The notes under the pieces: generated by a model
Database searches by the model: none
What the model was told of the DNA's origin: nothing
The model's input: the letters and a program-made list of their open reading frames with translations, nothing else
Shown here: positions 34,206 through 43,256 of the stretch, piece after piece
Numbering within the stretch: position 1 is the stretch's first letter
How the letters are laid out: each line of letters opens with the position of its first letter
From: Labrys wisconsinensis
Lineage (GTDB): Bacteria; Pseudomonadota; Alphaproteobacteria; Rhizobiales; Labraceae
Direction: 5' to 3'
NCBI RefSeq assembly: GCF_030814995.1
Contig: NZ_JAUSVX010000010.1
Location: forward strand, 1 to 64,000
Length of the DNA stretch: 64,000 bases
Position numbers and translations under genes: made by a program

Positions 34206-35431
34206 CCGATCTGAGGGATCGCACCGTAAACGCCACCGAGGTATTTCTTATAGAGATTGTCGGTCCGACGCACCGCTCCGACATCCATCAGGCTGTAGAC
34301 CTGCGACCGGCCGCGATCATCCTTGTCGCAGAACACGACCTCTTCCTTGGCCAGGTCGTCGAGCAGCGAAGCGGAATGACAGGACATCCAGAGCTGCGCG
34401 CCCAGCGGGTTGCGTCTTGGATCGTAGAACCAGCGCACGATCTCCGGCAAAACGAGCGGATGGATCGACTGGTCGAGCTCGTCGATGATCGCGATCCCAC
34501 CACGCTGGAGCGCGAGCAGGATCAACGGAAACGTCCGGATGAATGATCGCGTGCCGTGGCTCTCGAGGCTCCACGGCATATCGAGATGAAGGCCTTGATG
34601 TCGGAACAGCGCCGCGGGGCCATTTGCTGTCTGGACGATGTGCACCCCTTCGACGCCGAGATCGATGCGCTGAAGCTCGCGGTTGAGCTCGACCACGACG
34701 TCTGGGTTCTGCGCGAGATAGTGCACGGTGGCCTGGTCGCTCGCGTCGATGCGATCAATCAGGATGTTCCCGAAGATTGCCCCGGTCGCCGTGGAAATCA
34801 CCTTCGAAGCCGGATGGTCGAACAGTGCCAAGGTCGCGACGACGCTCGCGTTCTCGCGGATCTTGTCGATGACCTGCGAAAAGCCCGCAAGCGGGAATGT
34901 CTTCGAGCCCAGCACCGCACGGTCGCCACTGCGTTCGAACACTCTCTGCCATTTGCCTTGACCCCTGCGCTTCAGACGCAAGGCTTCGTGACTGACGGAG
35001 CGAATGGCACCGTCCCTGGGTTGAAGATGGAGCTCGTAACGGAAAGTCCCGACATTCTCGGCAGTCGCGATTTTCGCATCCGTCCCGGGAGAGCCGGAAA
35101 GATCGAGCGGGCTGCCGAGCTCGACCGCCAGGCGGATCAGGCGATCGGCCGATCCCGCATCGTTGAAGCGCTCGCAGGGAAGAGAGGGTCCCTGATATTG
35201 AAAGCTCTCGCGCAGGAACCAGCCAATGAAGGCGAGCGCCCGGAGCACGGTCGATTTGCCCGACCCGTTCGGACCGAACAAAGCAATCGCCTTGGCAACC
35301 CGCTCCTCGGAGCCCGGAAAGATCTCGGAGAAGCGTTCGGGAAAATCCGCAACGTTCTTCGGCACCCGCAGATCCAGGACCTGGAGATCGCGGATCGAAT
35401 AGAAATTTTCGATCTCAAGCCGATACAGCAT
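34202..35431 (-). CDS. AAA ATPase, RloA/AbiL-like (SMC/OLD-type fold)
   Basis: 409 residues from the ATG at 35431 (MLYRLEIENFYSI); a frame start at 35467 adds 12 atypical residues. Walker A FGPNGSGKST at about residues 52-61. A late Walker B reads IAIIDELDQSIHP, followed by SCHSASLLDD, the arrangement of the AAA_15/AAA_21 families used in OLD, RloA, AbiL and PARIS systems. The final part, NLYKKYLGGVYGAIP, is also typical of this group. It overlaps the RloB-like gene by 4 bp. GC content looks lower than in the flanking genes, hinting at horizontal acquisition. Confidence 0.8.
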   Translation of the reverse strand: MLYRLEIENFYSIRDLQVLDLRVPKNVADFPERFSEIFPGSEERVAKAIALFGPNGSGKSTVLRALAFIGWFLRESFQYQGPSLPCERFNDAGSADRLIRLAVELGSPLDLSGSPGTDAKIATAENVGTFRYELHLQPRDGAIRSVSHEALRLKRRGQGKWQRVFERSGDRAVLGSKTFPLAGFSQVIDKIRENASVVATLALFDHPASKVISTATGAIFGNILIDRIDASDQATVHYLAQNPDVVVELNRELQRIDLGVEGVHIVQTANGPAALFRHQGLHLDMPWSLESHGTRSFIRTFPLILLALQRGGIAIIDELDQSIHPLVLPEIVRWFYDPRRNPLGAQLWMSCHSASLLDDLAKEEVVFCDKDDRGRSQVYSLMDVGAVRRTDNLYKKYLGGVYGAIPQIG

Positions 35432-35520
35432 AGCCCTGAGGTTATTTGCATCTCCTCCATACTTCAACAGAAAACTGTCAGTTTTTCAATCAGAGAGGAG
35501 ACGAACTCGCCGCAACGCCC

Positions 35521-36996
35521 TCACCCTCCGTGCGGGTTCTCCACCCGCGGCCAGATCTCTCGGCTGAGCTTGCGATAGTTCGTCACCCGCGGGTTGGAGG
35601 GATAGGGCGCGCCGGCGTCGACATAGACGATCTCGGCGGCGATCGGCGCGAAGCCGGCGTGGAAATGGTTGGTCGACTTGACCAGCAGCATGGCCTTCGC
35701 TGCGAAGTCGATGCCGAGATTGGAGAAGATGTCGGGCTCGAAAGTCTGGGTGCGGTTGGTGTTGAGGATGACCTCGATGTCGCTCCCTTCCAGCCGCACC
35801 ACCGCGCTCGGCCCGAGCGTGACGCGGCTCGCGCCGAAGCTCTGCCAGGCTTCCGGCACGGCCCGCACCACCTCGACCGCCGCGTCGATCGGCGCGCCGC
35901 CGTCCGGGCCGGCCTTGCCGCCGAAGCGCAGCGGCAAGCGCGCGCCCTCCCCGGCCGCCATGCAGAAGGTGACGGCGAGGGGATCCCAGATCGTCGCGAC
36001 GGCAACGCCGCCGATGCCGCGCTCCAGGATGCGGCGCAGGATCAGCGTGCCGTCGCCGGCGACGCCCCCGCCCGGATTGTCCCAGACGTCGGCGACCACC
36101 ACCGGCTTGCCCGGCCGGCCGGCGGCGACGGCCAGCGCCCGGTCGAGGCCGGCATCGATGCCGACCATCGGCATGGCCGTGCGCCCGCGCATGGCGAACA
36201 CCTCCAGGCCGAGCGCGCGGGCCAGCGCCGCGCCGCGCGCCGCGTCGCTGTCGGTGACGACCAGCATCTGGGTGCCGAGCTCCGGCATGTCGCCGGCCAT
36301 GAAGCCGTGGATGAGGGAGATCGAGAGCACGCCGTCCTGCCCCTGCATCGCCTTGATGCGGTCGACGAAGCCGCGCATCGGCTCACGGCTGGTGGGGAAG
36401 ACGTCGATCATCCGGCAGTCGAAGGTCGAGATGACCGGCCGGATCTCGCCGCGCAGGGTGCGCAGGGCGAGGTCGACCACGTGCTCGCCGCGCTCGAGGA
36501 AGTCGGTGTGCGGGAATTCCAGGAAGGCCGCCAGGATGTCGGCATTGGCGACGCGCTTGCCGGTCAGGTGGCTGTGCGGGTCGAGCTCGGCGGCGACCAG
36601 CACGTCCGATCCGACGATCGCGCGCACCCGCTCCAAGAAGTCGCCCTCGCAGTCGTCATAGCCCTGCGCCACCATGGCGCCGTGCAGGCCGAGCACCACG
36701 CCGTCGACCGGCAGGGCGGCGCGGAGCTGGTCGAGGATCTCCTCGCGCAGGCCCTCATAAGCCTGCCGCTGCAAGAGGCCGCCCGGCTCGGCCCAGGTGG
36801 CCGTGCCCTCGATCAGGGTAAAGCCCTCCGCCTGTGCCCGGCGGCGCAGCACCACCATGGGCGAGGAGCACAGGGTCGGCGTCTCCGGGTGCTGGCCGGG
36901 CCCGGCATAGAAAGCCATCTCGAAGCTGGCGCGGTCGGTCGGCACCGGCGAGAAGGTGTTGGTCTCCGTGGCGAGGGAGGCGGTGAAGATGCGCAT
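35521..36996 (-). CDS. M81 family metalloprotein (MlrC-like)
   Basis: 491 residues from the ATG at 36996. Family landmarks are ATETNTFSPVPT near the start, GLHGAMV, ELDPHSHLT (metal-binding Asp and His), and VADVWDNPGGGVAGDGT in the second half. The founding member MlrC degrades linear microcystin products, but most relatives occur beside ABC importers and have unknown substrates. It is the last gene of the minus-strand importer operon, 64 bp after a permease gene. A second paralogue lies at 59548-61035. Confidence 0.85.
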   Translation of the reverse strand: MRIFTASLATETNTFSPVPTDRASFEMAFYAGPGQHPETPTLCSSPMVVLRRRAQAEGFTLIEGTATWAEPGGLLQRQAYEGLREEILDQLRAALPVDGVVLGLHGAMVAQGYDDCEGDFLERVRAIVGSDVLVAAELDPHSHLTGKRVANADILAAFLEFPHTDFLERGEHVVDLALRTLRGEIRPVISTFDCRMIDVFPTSREPMRGFVDRIKAMQGQDGVLSISLIHGFMAGDMPELGTQMLVVTDSDAARGAALARALGLEVFAMRGRTAMPMVGIDAGLDRALAVAAGRPGKPVVVADVWDNPGGGVAGDGTLILRRILERGIGGVAVATIWDPLAVTFCMAAGEGARLPLRFGGKAGPDGGAPIDAAVEVVRAVPEAWQSFGASRVTLGPSAVVRLEGSDIEVILNTNRTQTFEPDIFSNLGIDFAAKAMLLVKSTNHFHAGFAPIAAEIVYVDAGAPYPSNPRVTNYRKLSREIWPRVENPHGG

Positions 36997-37060
36997 GGGG
37001 CTGTCTTGCGTTGCGGGCCGGCGAGGCGCCGGCTCCCGGGGGGTGGTTCGGCGGCGTCCG

Positions 37061-37888
37061 CTATTTGACGGCGCCGAGGGCGAGGCCGCGGACGAGATAG
37101 CGCTGCAGCCAGGCGAAGAGCACGGCAACCGGAACCGAGGCCACCACGGCGGCGGCCATCACATAGTGCCAGTCGACGGTGTAGCGGCCGGCGACCAGCG
37201 AGAACACCTGGATCGGCAGCGTGTAGCTGCCCTGGGTGCGCAGCATGGTCAGGGCGATGACGAACTCGTTCCAGGCATTGATGAAGGTGAAGATCGCCGC
37301 CACCACCATGGCCGGCACCGCCAGCGGCAGGAACACGGCGAAGAGGGTGCGCCAGCGGCTCGCCCCCTCCATCCAGGCAGCCTCCTCGAGGTCGCGCGGG
37401 ATGGTGGCGAAATAGCTCTGCAGCATCCAGACGCAGAAGGCGATGTTGAAGGCGACATAGACCAGGGTGAGGACGTTGAGGCTGTCGATCAGGCCGACGC
37501 CGGCGACGAGGCGGAACAGGCCGATGACGAGCACGATCGGCGACAGCATCTGCGAGATCAGAAGGAACTGGCGGAAGGCGCCGCGCCCGGTGAAGTCGTA
37601 GCGGCTCAAGGCATAGGCGGCCGGGATCGACACCAGGATGGTGCCGAGCGTGGTCAGCACCGAGACGTAGAGCGAGTTGACCAGCGCCGCGCCGAAGCCC
37701 GCGCTCTCCCACATCTCGGTGAAGTTGCGCCAGGCGATCTCGCGCGGCCACCAGGTCGGGTCGAGCACCTCGGTCGCCGGCTTCAGCGCGGTGATGAGCA
37801 TCACCGCGAAGGGAAAGAGCACCGCCGCGACGACGGGCGAGAGCAGCAGCCAGAAGATCACCGAGCGGACCAGCTTCCTGCGCTTCAT
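37061..37888 (-). CDS. Sugar-type ABC transporter permease (MalG family)
   Basis: 275 residues. The ATG at 37888 overlaps the stop of the preceding permease (ATGA). Six membrane segments, starting [21 protein letters not shown]. Docking loop [21 protein letters not shown]. The MalG-like C-terminus ends [11 protein letters not shown], a common ending in this family. A longer open frame continuing to 38560 reads the neighbour out of frame and is not a fusion. Confidence 0.9.
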   Translation of the reverse strand: MKRRKLVRSVIFWLLLSPVVAAVLFPFAVMLITALKPATEVLDPTWWPREIAWRNFTEMWESAGFGAALVNSLYVSVLTTLGTILVSIPAAYALSRYDFTGRGAFRQFLLISQMLSPIVLVIGLFRLVAGVGLIDSLNVLTLVYVAFNIAFCVWMLQSYFATIPRDLEEAAWMEGASRWRTLFAVFLPLAVPAMVVAAIFTFINAWNEFVIALTMLRTQGSYTLPIQVFSLVAGRYTVDWHYVMAAAVVASVPVAVLFAWLQRYLVRGLALGAVK

Positions 37889-38754
37889 CGGGCCTCCTCG
37901 CGCATCGCCAGCCGGACATAGATCAGGGTGAAGACCAGCAGGATGGCGAACATGATCAGCGACACCGCCGCCGCCTCGCCGAGCTTGCCGATGCGAAAGC
38001 CGAGCTTGTAGAGGTAGGTCACCAGGATGTCGGTGGAATTGGCGGGGCCGCCCTGCGTCGTCGCCCAGATGATCGGGAAGGAGTTGAAGACGTAGATCGT
38101 GTTGAGCACGAAGGCGATGTTGAGGAAGGGGCGCAGCAGCGGCAGGGTGATCAGCCGGAACTGGTCCCAGCGCCCGGCGCCCTCGATCGCCGCGGCGTCG
38201 TAGAGGTCCTCCGGCACCGAGGACAGGCCGCCGAGGAAGATCGTGGTCGTGAACGGGATCGACACCAGGATGCCGATCAGGACCTGCATGGGGAAGGCGG
38301 TCGTCGCCTCGGCCAGCCACTGGATGTTGGCGTCCATCAGGCCGAGGCCGCGCAGGCCGGAATTGAGCATGCCGCTCTCCCCGTTCAGGGCCCAGCGCCA
38401 GACGATCGCCGTCATGGTCAGCGACACCGCCCAGGGCAGCATGACGATGATGCGGGCAAGGCCCCGGCCGTAGAAGTCCTCGTTGAGGATCAGCGCGATC
38501 GGCACGGAGACGACGAGCGTGCCGAGCACCACCGCCGCGGTCCACACCAGCGTGCGCCACAGCGCCGCGATGAAGTCGGGATCGGCGAAGACAGCCCGGA
38601 AATGCTCCAGGCCGATGAAGCCGCGCATGATGCCGAAGCGGTTGACGTCGTGCACGGCCAGGGCGCCGATCTCGTAGAGCGGCATCAGCACGACCAGCGC
38701 GGCGAGCAGGAAGCTCGGCAGGATCAGGACATAGGGGGCGGGAGTGCGTGCCAT
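37885..38754 (-). CDS. Sugar-type ABC transporter permease (MalF/UgpA family)
   Basis: 289 residues, starting [26 protein letters not shown]. Six membrane segments, with docking loop [25 protein letters not shown]. Partner of the following MalG-type permease. Separated by 114 bp from the binding-protein gene; that gap holds a palindromic repeat (38831-38854). Confidence 0.9.
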   Translation of the reverse strand: MARTPAPYVLILPSFLLAALVVLMPLYEIGALAVHDVNRFGIMRGFIGLEHFRAVFADPDFIAALWRTLVWTAAVVLGTLVVSVPIALILNEDFYGRGLARIIVMLPWAVSLTMTAIVWRWALNGESGMLNSGLRGLGLMDANIQWLAEATTAFPMQVLIGILVSIPFTTTIFLGGLSSVPEDLYDAAAIEGAGRWDQFRLITLPLLRPFLNIAFVLNTIYVFNSFPIIWATTQGGPANSTDILVTYLYKLGFRIGKLGEAAAVSLIMFAILLVFTLIYVRLAMREEAR

Positions 38755-38830
38755 CGAGGCTCGGCGGCGGGGCTGGGGGATGTCATGCGCTCGAGGATGG
38801 TCGCTGGGCGCGTCACCGAGGCAGCACGTT

Positions 38831-38854
38831 CCCCTCTCCCAACTGGGAGAGGGG
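38831..38854. repeat. 24-bp palindrome between binding-protein and permease genes
   Basis: Arms CCCCTCTCCC and GGGAGAGGGG with loop AACT. Same family as 13571-13594 and the imperfect copy at 47062-47085. In this operon it could attenuate permease expression relative to the binding protein. Confidence 0.65.
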
Positions 38855-38868
38855 TTTCTCGCGTCCCG

Positions 38869-40107
38869 CTATTTCTTCGTCAGCACGGCGTCGGCCTTGG
38901 CGGCGGCGTCCTTCAGCGTCGCCTCGATGTCGTCGGGCTTGCCGAGATAGATCTTCTGCAGCGCGTTGGAGGTTTCCTGGGCGATTTCCTCCCAGCCCGG
39001 GATGACCGGGGCGAAGCGCGCCTTGGGCAGGAGCGAGGCGAAGACCTTGAGGTCGGGATCGTCGGCGAACATCGGGTCGGCCGCTTCCTTGGCGTTGACG
39101 GGCAGGAAGCCTTCCACCTTGTCGAAGGCAGTGCGCTGCTCGGTGGTGAAGAGGAAGTCGAGGAACTTCCAGGCCTCGTCCTTCACCTTGGAATTGTCGA
39201 ACAGCACGATGGAATCGGTGACGCCGTAGGTGCCCTGGTCGCCGTTCGGGCCGGCCGGGATCGGCGCCACGCCGTATTTGAGGTTCGGCGCTTCCTTCTT
39301 GATCTGGCCGGACAGGAAGGGCGCGGTGATGACGGTGGCGACCTTGCCCTGCTTGAACAGGTTCTGCACGTCCTCGCGCGAGTAGGAGGTGACGCCGGGC
39401 TGGGTCAGGCCGCCGTCGATGAAGCTCTTGTAGAGCTTGGCCGCATCCAGCGCCGCCGGGCCGGACAGGCCCGACTTGCCGTCCTTGACGATCTCGCCGC
39501 CATAGGACCACATGCCGTAGTAGAAATAGACGTCGGTCTCGATTTCCTTGCCCTGCAGGCCGAAGGCGTAGGTTTCTCCGCCCAGGGCCTTGATCTTGGC
39601 GGCATCCGCCTGGAACTCGGCCCAGGTCTTGGGCGGCTCGGCGATGCCCGCCTTCGCGAAGATGTCCTTGTTGTAGTACATGGCGCGGGCCGAGGCGGCG
39701 ATCGGCAGGCCGTAGACCTTGCCGTCCATGACCGAGGGCGACAGGAACGTGTCGATGAAGCGCGCCTTGAACTCGGGCGTGACATAGCCGTCGAGCGGGG
39801 CGACGACGCCCTGGCTGACATAGTCGAGCAGCCAGCGCGTGCCGATGATCGACAGATCGGCATTGGCGCCGGCGGAAATGTCGGTAGTCAGCTTCTGCTG
39901 CAGGTTGTCCCAGGGCACCACCTCGATCTGGATCTTGGTGCCGGGATTGGCCGCCTCGAAGGCCTTGGCCGCCGCCTCGAAATAGGGGCCGGTGCCCTTG
40001 GAATATTCGGCGATGGTGACGCGGACCGTGCCCGCCTGCGCGGCGGCGCCGAGCGCGAGCAGGCCGGCCCCGGCCAGGAGAAGGAGGTTGGTTCGTCCGA
40101 ATGTCAT
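38869..40107 (-). CDS. Extracellular sugar-binding protein (family 1, UgpB/MalE-like)
   Basis: 412 residues from the ATG at 40107, with AGAAGGG upstream. Signal peptide TNLLLLAGAGLLALGAAAQA. The mature protein begins GTVRVTIAEYSKGTGPYFE, a family 1 start, and has the typical NPGTKIQIEVVPWDNLQQKL and later FLFTTEQRTAFDK segments. It captures a carbohydrate-like solute for the two permeases; the energising ATPase is encoded divergently at 41170. Confidence 0.88.
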   Translation of the reverse strand: MTFGRTNLLLLAGAGLLALGAAAQAGTVRVTIAEYSKGTGPYFEAAAKAFEAANPGTKIQIEVVPWDNLQQKLTTDISAGANADLSIIGTRWLLDYVSQGVVAPLDGYVTPEFKARFIDTFLSPSVMDGKVYGLPIAASARAMYYNKDIFAKAGIAEPPKTWAEFQADAAKIKALGGETYAFGLQGKEIETDVYFYYGMWSYGGEIVKDGKSGLSGPAALDAAKLYKSFIDGGLTQPGVTSYSREDVQNLFKQGKVATVITAPFLSGQIKKEAPNLKYGVAPIPAGPNGDQGTYGVTDSIVLFDNSKVKDEAWKFLDFLFTTEQRTAFDKVEGFLPVNAKEAADPMFADDPDLKVFASLLPKARFAPVIPGWEEIAQETSNALQKIYLGKPDDIEATLKDAAAKADAVLTKK

Positions 40108-40260
40108 GGCGATGCGGCCCTTCTGTTTGCGACGGCGGCGGCACGGAACGGTTGTTTGAGAAGGCACCGCGCAGCCGGAAAGGCCCCGCGCGAGCATCCG
40201 TGCACATTGCCCCCACGCTCGCCGCCGGGGCGGAAGGCGGAGGGTCCCGATACTGTTCTC

Positions 40261-40293
40261 TGTAATTTAATTTCTTGCAAGCGGGAAATTTAC
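40261..40293. promoter_or_regulatory. AT-rich divergent operator region, RpiR/HexR-like half sites
   Basis: TGTAATTTAATTTCT (40261-40275) agrees at 12 of 15 positions with the HexR (RpiR-family) site TGTAATTAAATTACA as I recall it. GAAATTTAC (40285-40293) is a nearby inverted half. It lies between the divergent binding-protein (minus) and SDR (plus) genes, and an RpiR regulator is encoded at 42377, so this is its likely operator. Confidence 0.45.
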
Positions 40294-40376
40294 GGCCGGG
40301 AAGGTCGATTCCATGTTGCTTTTTTTCACGAGCGGTCCTTCACTCCGCCTTCGACCCAGCAGCCAGCGATGCCGCG

Positions 40377-41168
40377 ATGACCGAGCGCGACGCCCCGCCA
40401 GACCCTTTCCGCCTCGACGGGCGGCACGCGCTGATCACCGGCGCGGGCGGCGGCATCGGCCGGGCCCTGGTGGCGGCCTTCCGCGCCGCCGGCGCCACCG
40501 TGTCGGGCGCCGACCGCGAGGCCGCCCCGCTGGCGGAGCTCGACCTCGCCCAGCGCCTGGTGTTCGACCTCGCCGACGCCGCGGCCGCCAACGCCGCCGC
40601 GACGCGCTTCCTCGCCGAGGCCGGGCCGCCCGATATCCTGGTCAGCAATGCCGGCTACACCCGCGCCGAGACCCTGGGCCAGGTCGACGGCGCGGTGTGG
40701 GAGCGCGAGCTCGCCATCAACCTCTCCGGCGCCTTCCATCTCGCCGCGCCGATCGTCGCGGCCATGGCCGCGCGGGGCGGCGGGGCGGTGGTCTTCGTCG
40801 CCTCCGTCAACGGCCTCGCCCATTACGGCAACCCCGCCTATTCCGCCGCCAAGGCCGGCCTCATCGCCTATGCAAAGGCGATCGCGGTCGAGCGCGGCCG
40901 CAACGGCGTTCGCGCCAATGTCGTGTGCCCCGGCTCGGTGCGCACGCCGGCCTGGGACCACCGCTTCGCCCGCGACCCGGCGATCGCCGACCGGGTGCTG
41001 CCGCACTATCCGCTGCGGCGGATGGTGACGCCTGAGGAGGTGGCGCAGACGGTGCGCTTCCTCGCCTCCCCGGCCGCCTCCGGCATCACCGGGGCGGTGC
41101 TGCCGGTCGATGCCGGGCTGACGGCCGGCAACCTGCGCTTCGTCGACGACGTCCTCGGAGGTGCCTGA
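40377..41168 (+). CDS. Short-chain dehydrogenase/reductase
   Basis: 263 residues from the ATG at 40377. NAD(P)-binding TGAGGGIGRAL, NAGYTRAET, and catalytic Ser in VASVNG with YSAAK (Tyr/Lys). PGSVRTPAW and a C-terminal GAVLPVDAGLTAGN are typical of classical SDRs acting on sugar or polyol substrates. One base separates its stop from the ATPase start, so the two are one transcript. Probably oxidises or reduces the solute imported by the cluster. Confidence 0.88.
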   Translation: MTERDAPPDPFRLDGRHALITGAGGGIGRALVAAFRAAGATVSGADREAAPLAELDLAQRLVFDLADAAAANAAATRFLAEAGPPDILVSNAGYTRAETLGQVDGAVWERELAINLSGAFHLAAPIVAAMAARGGGAVVFVASVNGLAHYGNPAYSAAKAGLIAYAKAIAVERGRNGVRANVVCPGSVRTPAWDHRFARDPAIADRVLPHYPLRRMVTPEEVAQTVRFLASPAASGITGAVLPVDAGLTAGNLRFVDDVLGGA

Positions 41169-41169
41169 G

Positions 41170-42237
41170 ATGGCGGCCCTGTCGATCCGCAAGCTGGTCA
41201 AGGCCTACGGCGCCACCCAGGTGCTGCATGGCATCGACCTCACCGTCGCCGACGGCGAGTTCGTGGTGCTGGTCGGCCCCTCCGGCTGCGGCAAGTCCAC
41301 GCTGCTGCGCATGATCGCCGGGCTCGACGACATCTCCGCCGGCGAGATGTGGATCGGCGCGCGCCTCGCCAACGCCCTGCCGCCGCAGCAGCGCAACATC
41401 TCCATGGTGTTCCAGAGCTACGCCCTGTTCCCGCACATGGACGTGCGGCGCAATGTCGGCTTCGGCCCGCGCATCCGCCGCGAGGCGCCGGCCGTCATCG
41501 AGGCCAAGGTGCAGAAGGCGGCCGGGACCCTCAATCTCGGCGACTATCTCGCCCGCCTGCCGCGCCAGCTCTCCGGCGGCCAGCGCCAGCGCGTCGCCAT
41601 GGGCCGCTCGATCGTGCGCGAGCCCGACCTGTTCCTGTTCGACGAGCCCCTGTCGAACCTCGACGCCAAGCTGCGCGTGCAGATGCGCACCGAGATCAAG
41701 GCGCTGCACCAGGCGCTGAAGACCACCATCGTCTACGTCACCCACGACCAGATCGAGGCCATGACCATGGCCGACCGCATCGTGGTGATGAACGGCGGCC
41801 GGGTCGAGCAGGTCGGCTCGCCGCTCGAGCTCTACGACCAGCCGGCCAACCGCTTCGTCGCCGGCTTCCTCGGCTCGCCGGCGATGAGCTTCATCCCGGG
41901 CGTGCTGGAGCGCGGCGACGGCGCCCCGCGCCTGCGCACCCGGGCCGGCTTCACCCTGCCGGTCGGCGAGACCGCGGCCGCCTCGGGCCAGGCGGTCGAG
42001 GTCGGCATCCGGCCGGAGCACTACCGCCTCGCCGAGGCCGGCGCGGGCTTTCCCTACCGGGTCGAGGTGATCGAGCCGACCGGCGCGGAGACCCATCTCT
42101 TCGGCGCCATCGCCGATACCCCGGTGCGCTGCGTCTTCCGCGAGCGCCTCGCCCTCGCCCCCGGCGACGTCCTGCCCCTCACCGCCGACCCCGCCCATGT
42201 CCACGTGTTCGACGCCGAGACCGGCGTGAGGTTGTGA
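41170..42237 (+). CDS. ABC transporter ATPase, UgpC/MsmK/MalK type
   Basis: 355 residues. The ATG at 41170 has GGAGGTG six bases upstream, inside the end of the SDR gene; a GTG at 41161 is the other possible start. Walker [10 protein letters not shown], signature [14 protein letters not shown], Walker [11 protein letters not shown], then a TOBE region in the last 100 residues. It completes the importer whose other parts are encoded on the minus strand at 37061-40107. Confidence 0.9.
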   Translation: MAALSIRKLVKAYGATQVLHGIDLTVADGEFVVLVGPSGCGKSTLLRMIAGLDDISAGEMWIGARLANALPPQQRNISMVFQSYALFPHMDVRRNVGFGPRIRREAPAVIEAKVQKAAGTLNLGDYLARLPRQLSGGQRQRVAMGRSIVREPDLFLFDEPLSNLDAKLRVQMRTEIKALHQALKTTIVYVTHDQIEAMTMADRIVVMNGGRVEQVGSPLELYDQPANRFVAGFLGSPAMSFIPGVLERGDGAPRLRTRAGFTLPVGETAAASGQAVEVGIRPEHYRLAEAGAGFPYRVEVIEPTGAETHLFGAIADTPVRCVFRERLALAPGDVLPLTADPAHVHVFDAETGVRL

Positions 42238-42288
42238 GGGCGGCTGAGATGGGAGGAAGATCGCGTCGGAGGCCTGTGCGGGATCCTC

Positions 42289-42311
42289 ATGGCCGGGCTT
42301 GTCCCGGCTAT
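42289..42311. repeat. Dispersed palindromic element (third copy)
   Basis: ATGGCCGGG and CCCGGCTAT arms around CTTGT, followed by ccgcgcgaac. Related to the pair at 11060 and 11134. Lies in the 139-bp gap between the ATPase and RpiR genes. Confidence 0.65.
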
Positions 42312-42376
42312 CCGCGCGAACGCCGCGCCCATCGAACGGCTCCCGACGCCTCCGCCTCCCGCCCCGCCTGACCCCC

Positions 42377-43252
42377 ATGCCCGCCCCGCCCCTCGATATC
42401 GTCGCGCGCCTGCGGGAGATCGCCGAGCAGGGCAGCCGCTCCGACCAGCGCGTCGCCGCCACCATCCTGGCCGATCCGGACTTCGCCACCCATGCCGCCA
42501 TCGCCCGCCTCGCCGCCCGGGCGGAGGTGAGCGAGCCGACGGTCACCCGCTTCTGCCGGGCGCTCGGCTGCGACGGGCTGCGCGACTTCAAGGTGCGCCT
42601 GGCGCAGGCCGTCGCCATGGCGGGCCGCTACCTCGCCGCCCCGGCCGAGGGGCGCGACGGCCGCATCCCCGACACCATCGCCGCCGGCGCCTGCGGCGCC
42701 ATCGAGATGGTCTGCGCCGGCATCGACGCCGCCGATCTCGCCGAGGCCGGCCGCATCCTGGCTGCGGCGCGCATGGTGCGCGCCTACGGCTCCGGCGGCA
42801 CCTCCTCGCTCGCCGCGGTCGAGATGGAGAACCGCCTGTTCCGGCTCGGCCTGATGGTCTCGGCCTGCAGCGACGGCGAGATGCAGCGCATGACCGCGGC
42901 GGCGGCCGACGCCGGCACCGTCATCCTCGCCTATTCCGTCTCGGGCGAGGTGCGGCCGCTGGTCGAGGCCGTCACCATCGCCGGCCATTACGGCGCGCAC
43001 ACCATCGCCGTCACCGCGCCGGGCTCGCCGCTCGCCGCCGCCGCCCGGCTGGTGCTGCCCTTCCGTGTCGACGAGGGCACCAACATCTACCGCCCCTCGC
43101 CCGCCCGCTACGCCCTGCTCGCCCTCACCGACATGCTGGCCATGGTGGTGGCCGAGCGCATCGGCGCCCCGGCGGTCGAGCGCATGCGGCGCATCCGCCA
43201 CCACCAGGCGCTGGTCAAGCGCAACGCCCAGCATCTGCCGCTCGGAGACTGA
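42377..43252 (+). CDS. RpiR-family transcriptional regulator (HTH + SIS)
   Basis: 291 residues from the ATG at 42377. The N-terminal helix-turn-helix reads FATHAAIARLAARAEVSEPTVTRFCRALGC. The C-terminal SIS domain has RAYGSGGTSSLAAVEMENR and ILAYSVSGEVRPLVE and would sense a phosphosugar. Four bases before the next gene. Probably controls this cluster through the AT-rich site at 40261. Confidence 0.88.
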   Translation: MPAPPLDIVARLREIAEQGSRSDQRVAATILADPDFATHAAIARLAARAEVSEPTVTRFCRALGCDGLRDFKVRLAQAVAMAGRYLAAPAEGRDGRIPDTIAAGACGAIEMVCAGIDAADLAEAGRILAAARMVRAYGSGGTSSLAAVEMENRLFRLGLMVSACSDGEMQRMTAAAADAGTVILAYSVSGEVRPLVEAVTIAGHYGAHTIAVTAPGSPLAAAARLVLPFRVDEGTNIYRPSPARYALLALTDMLAMVVAERIGAPAVERMRRIRHHQALVKRNAQHLPLGD

Positions 43253-43256
43253 TCCC

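Noticed and set aside
37061-38560. Apparent fused permease of 499 codons
   Set aside because: The extra part is the neighbouring permease gene out of frame; the two genes overlap by ATGA and are separate.
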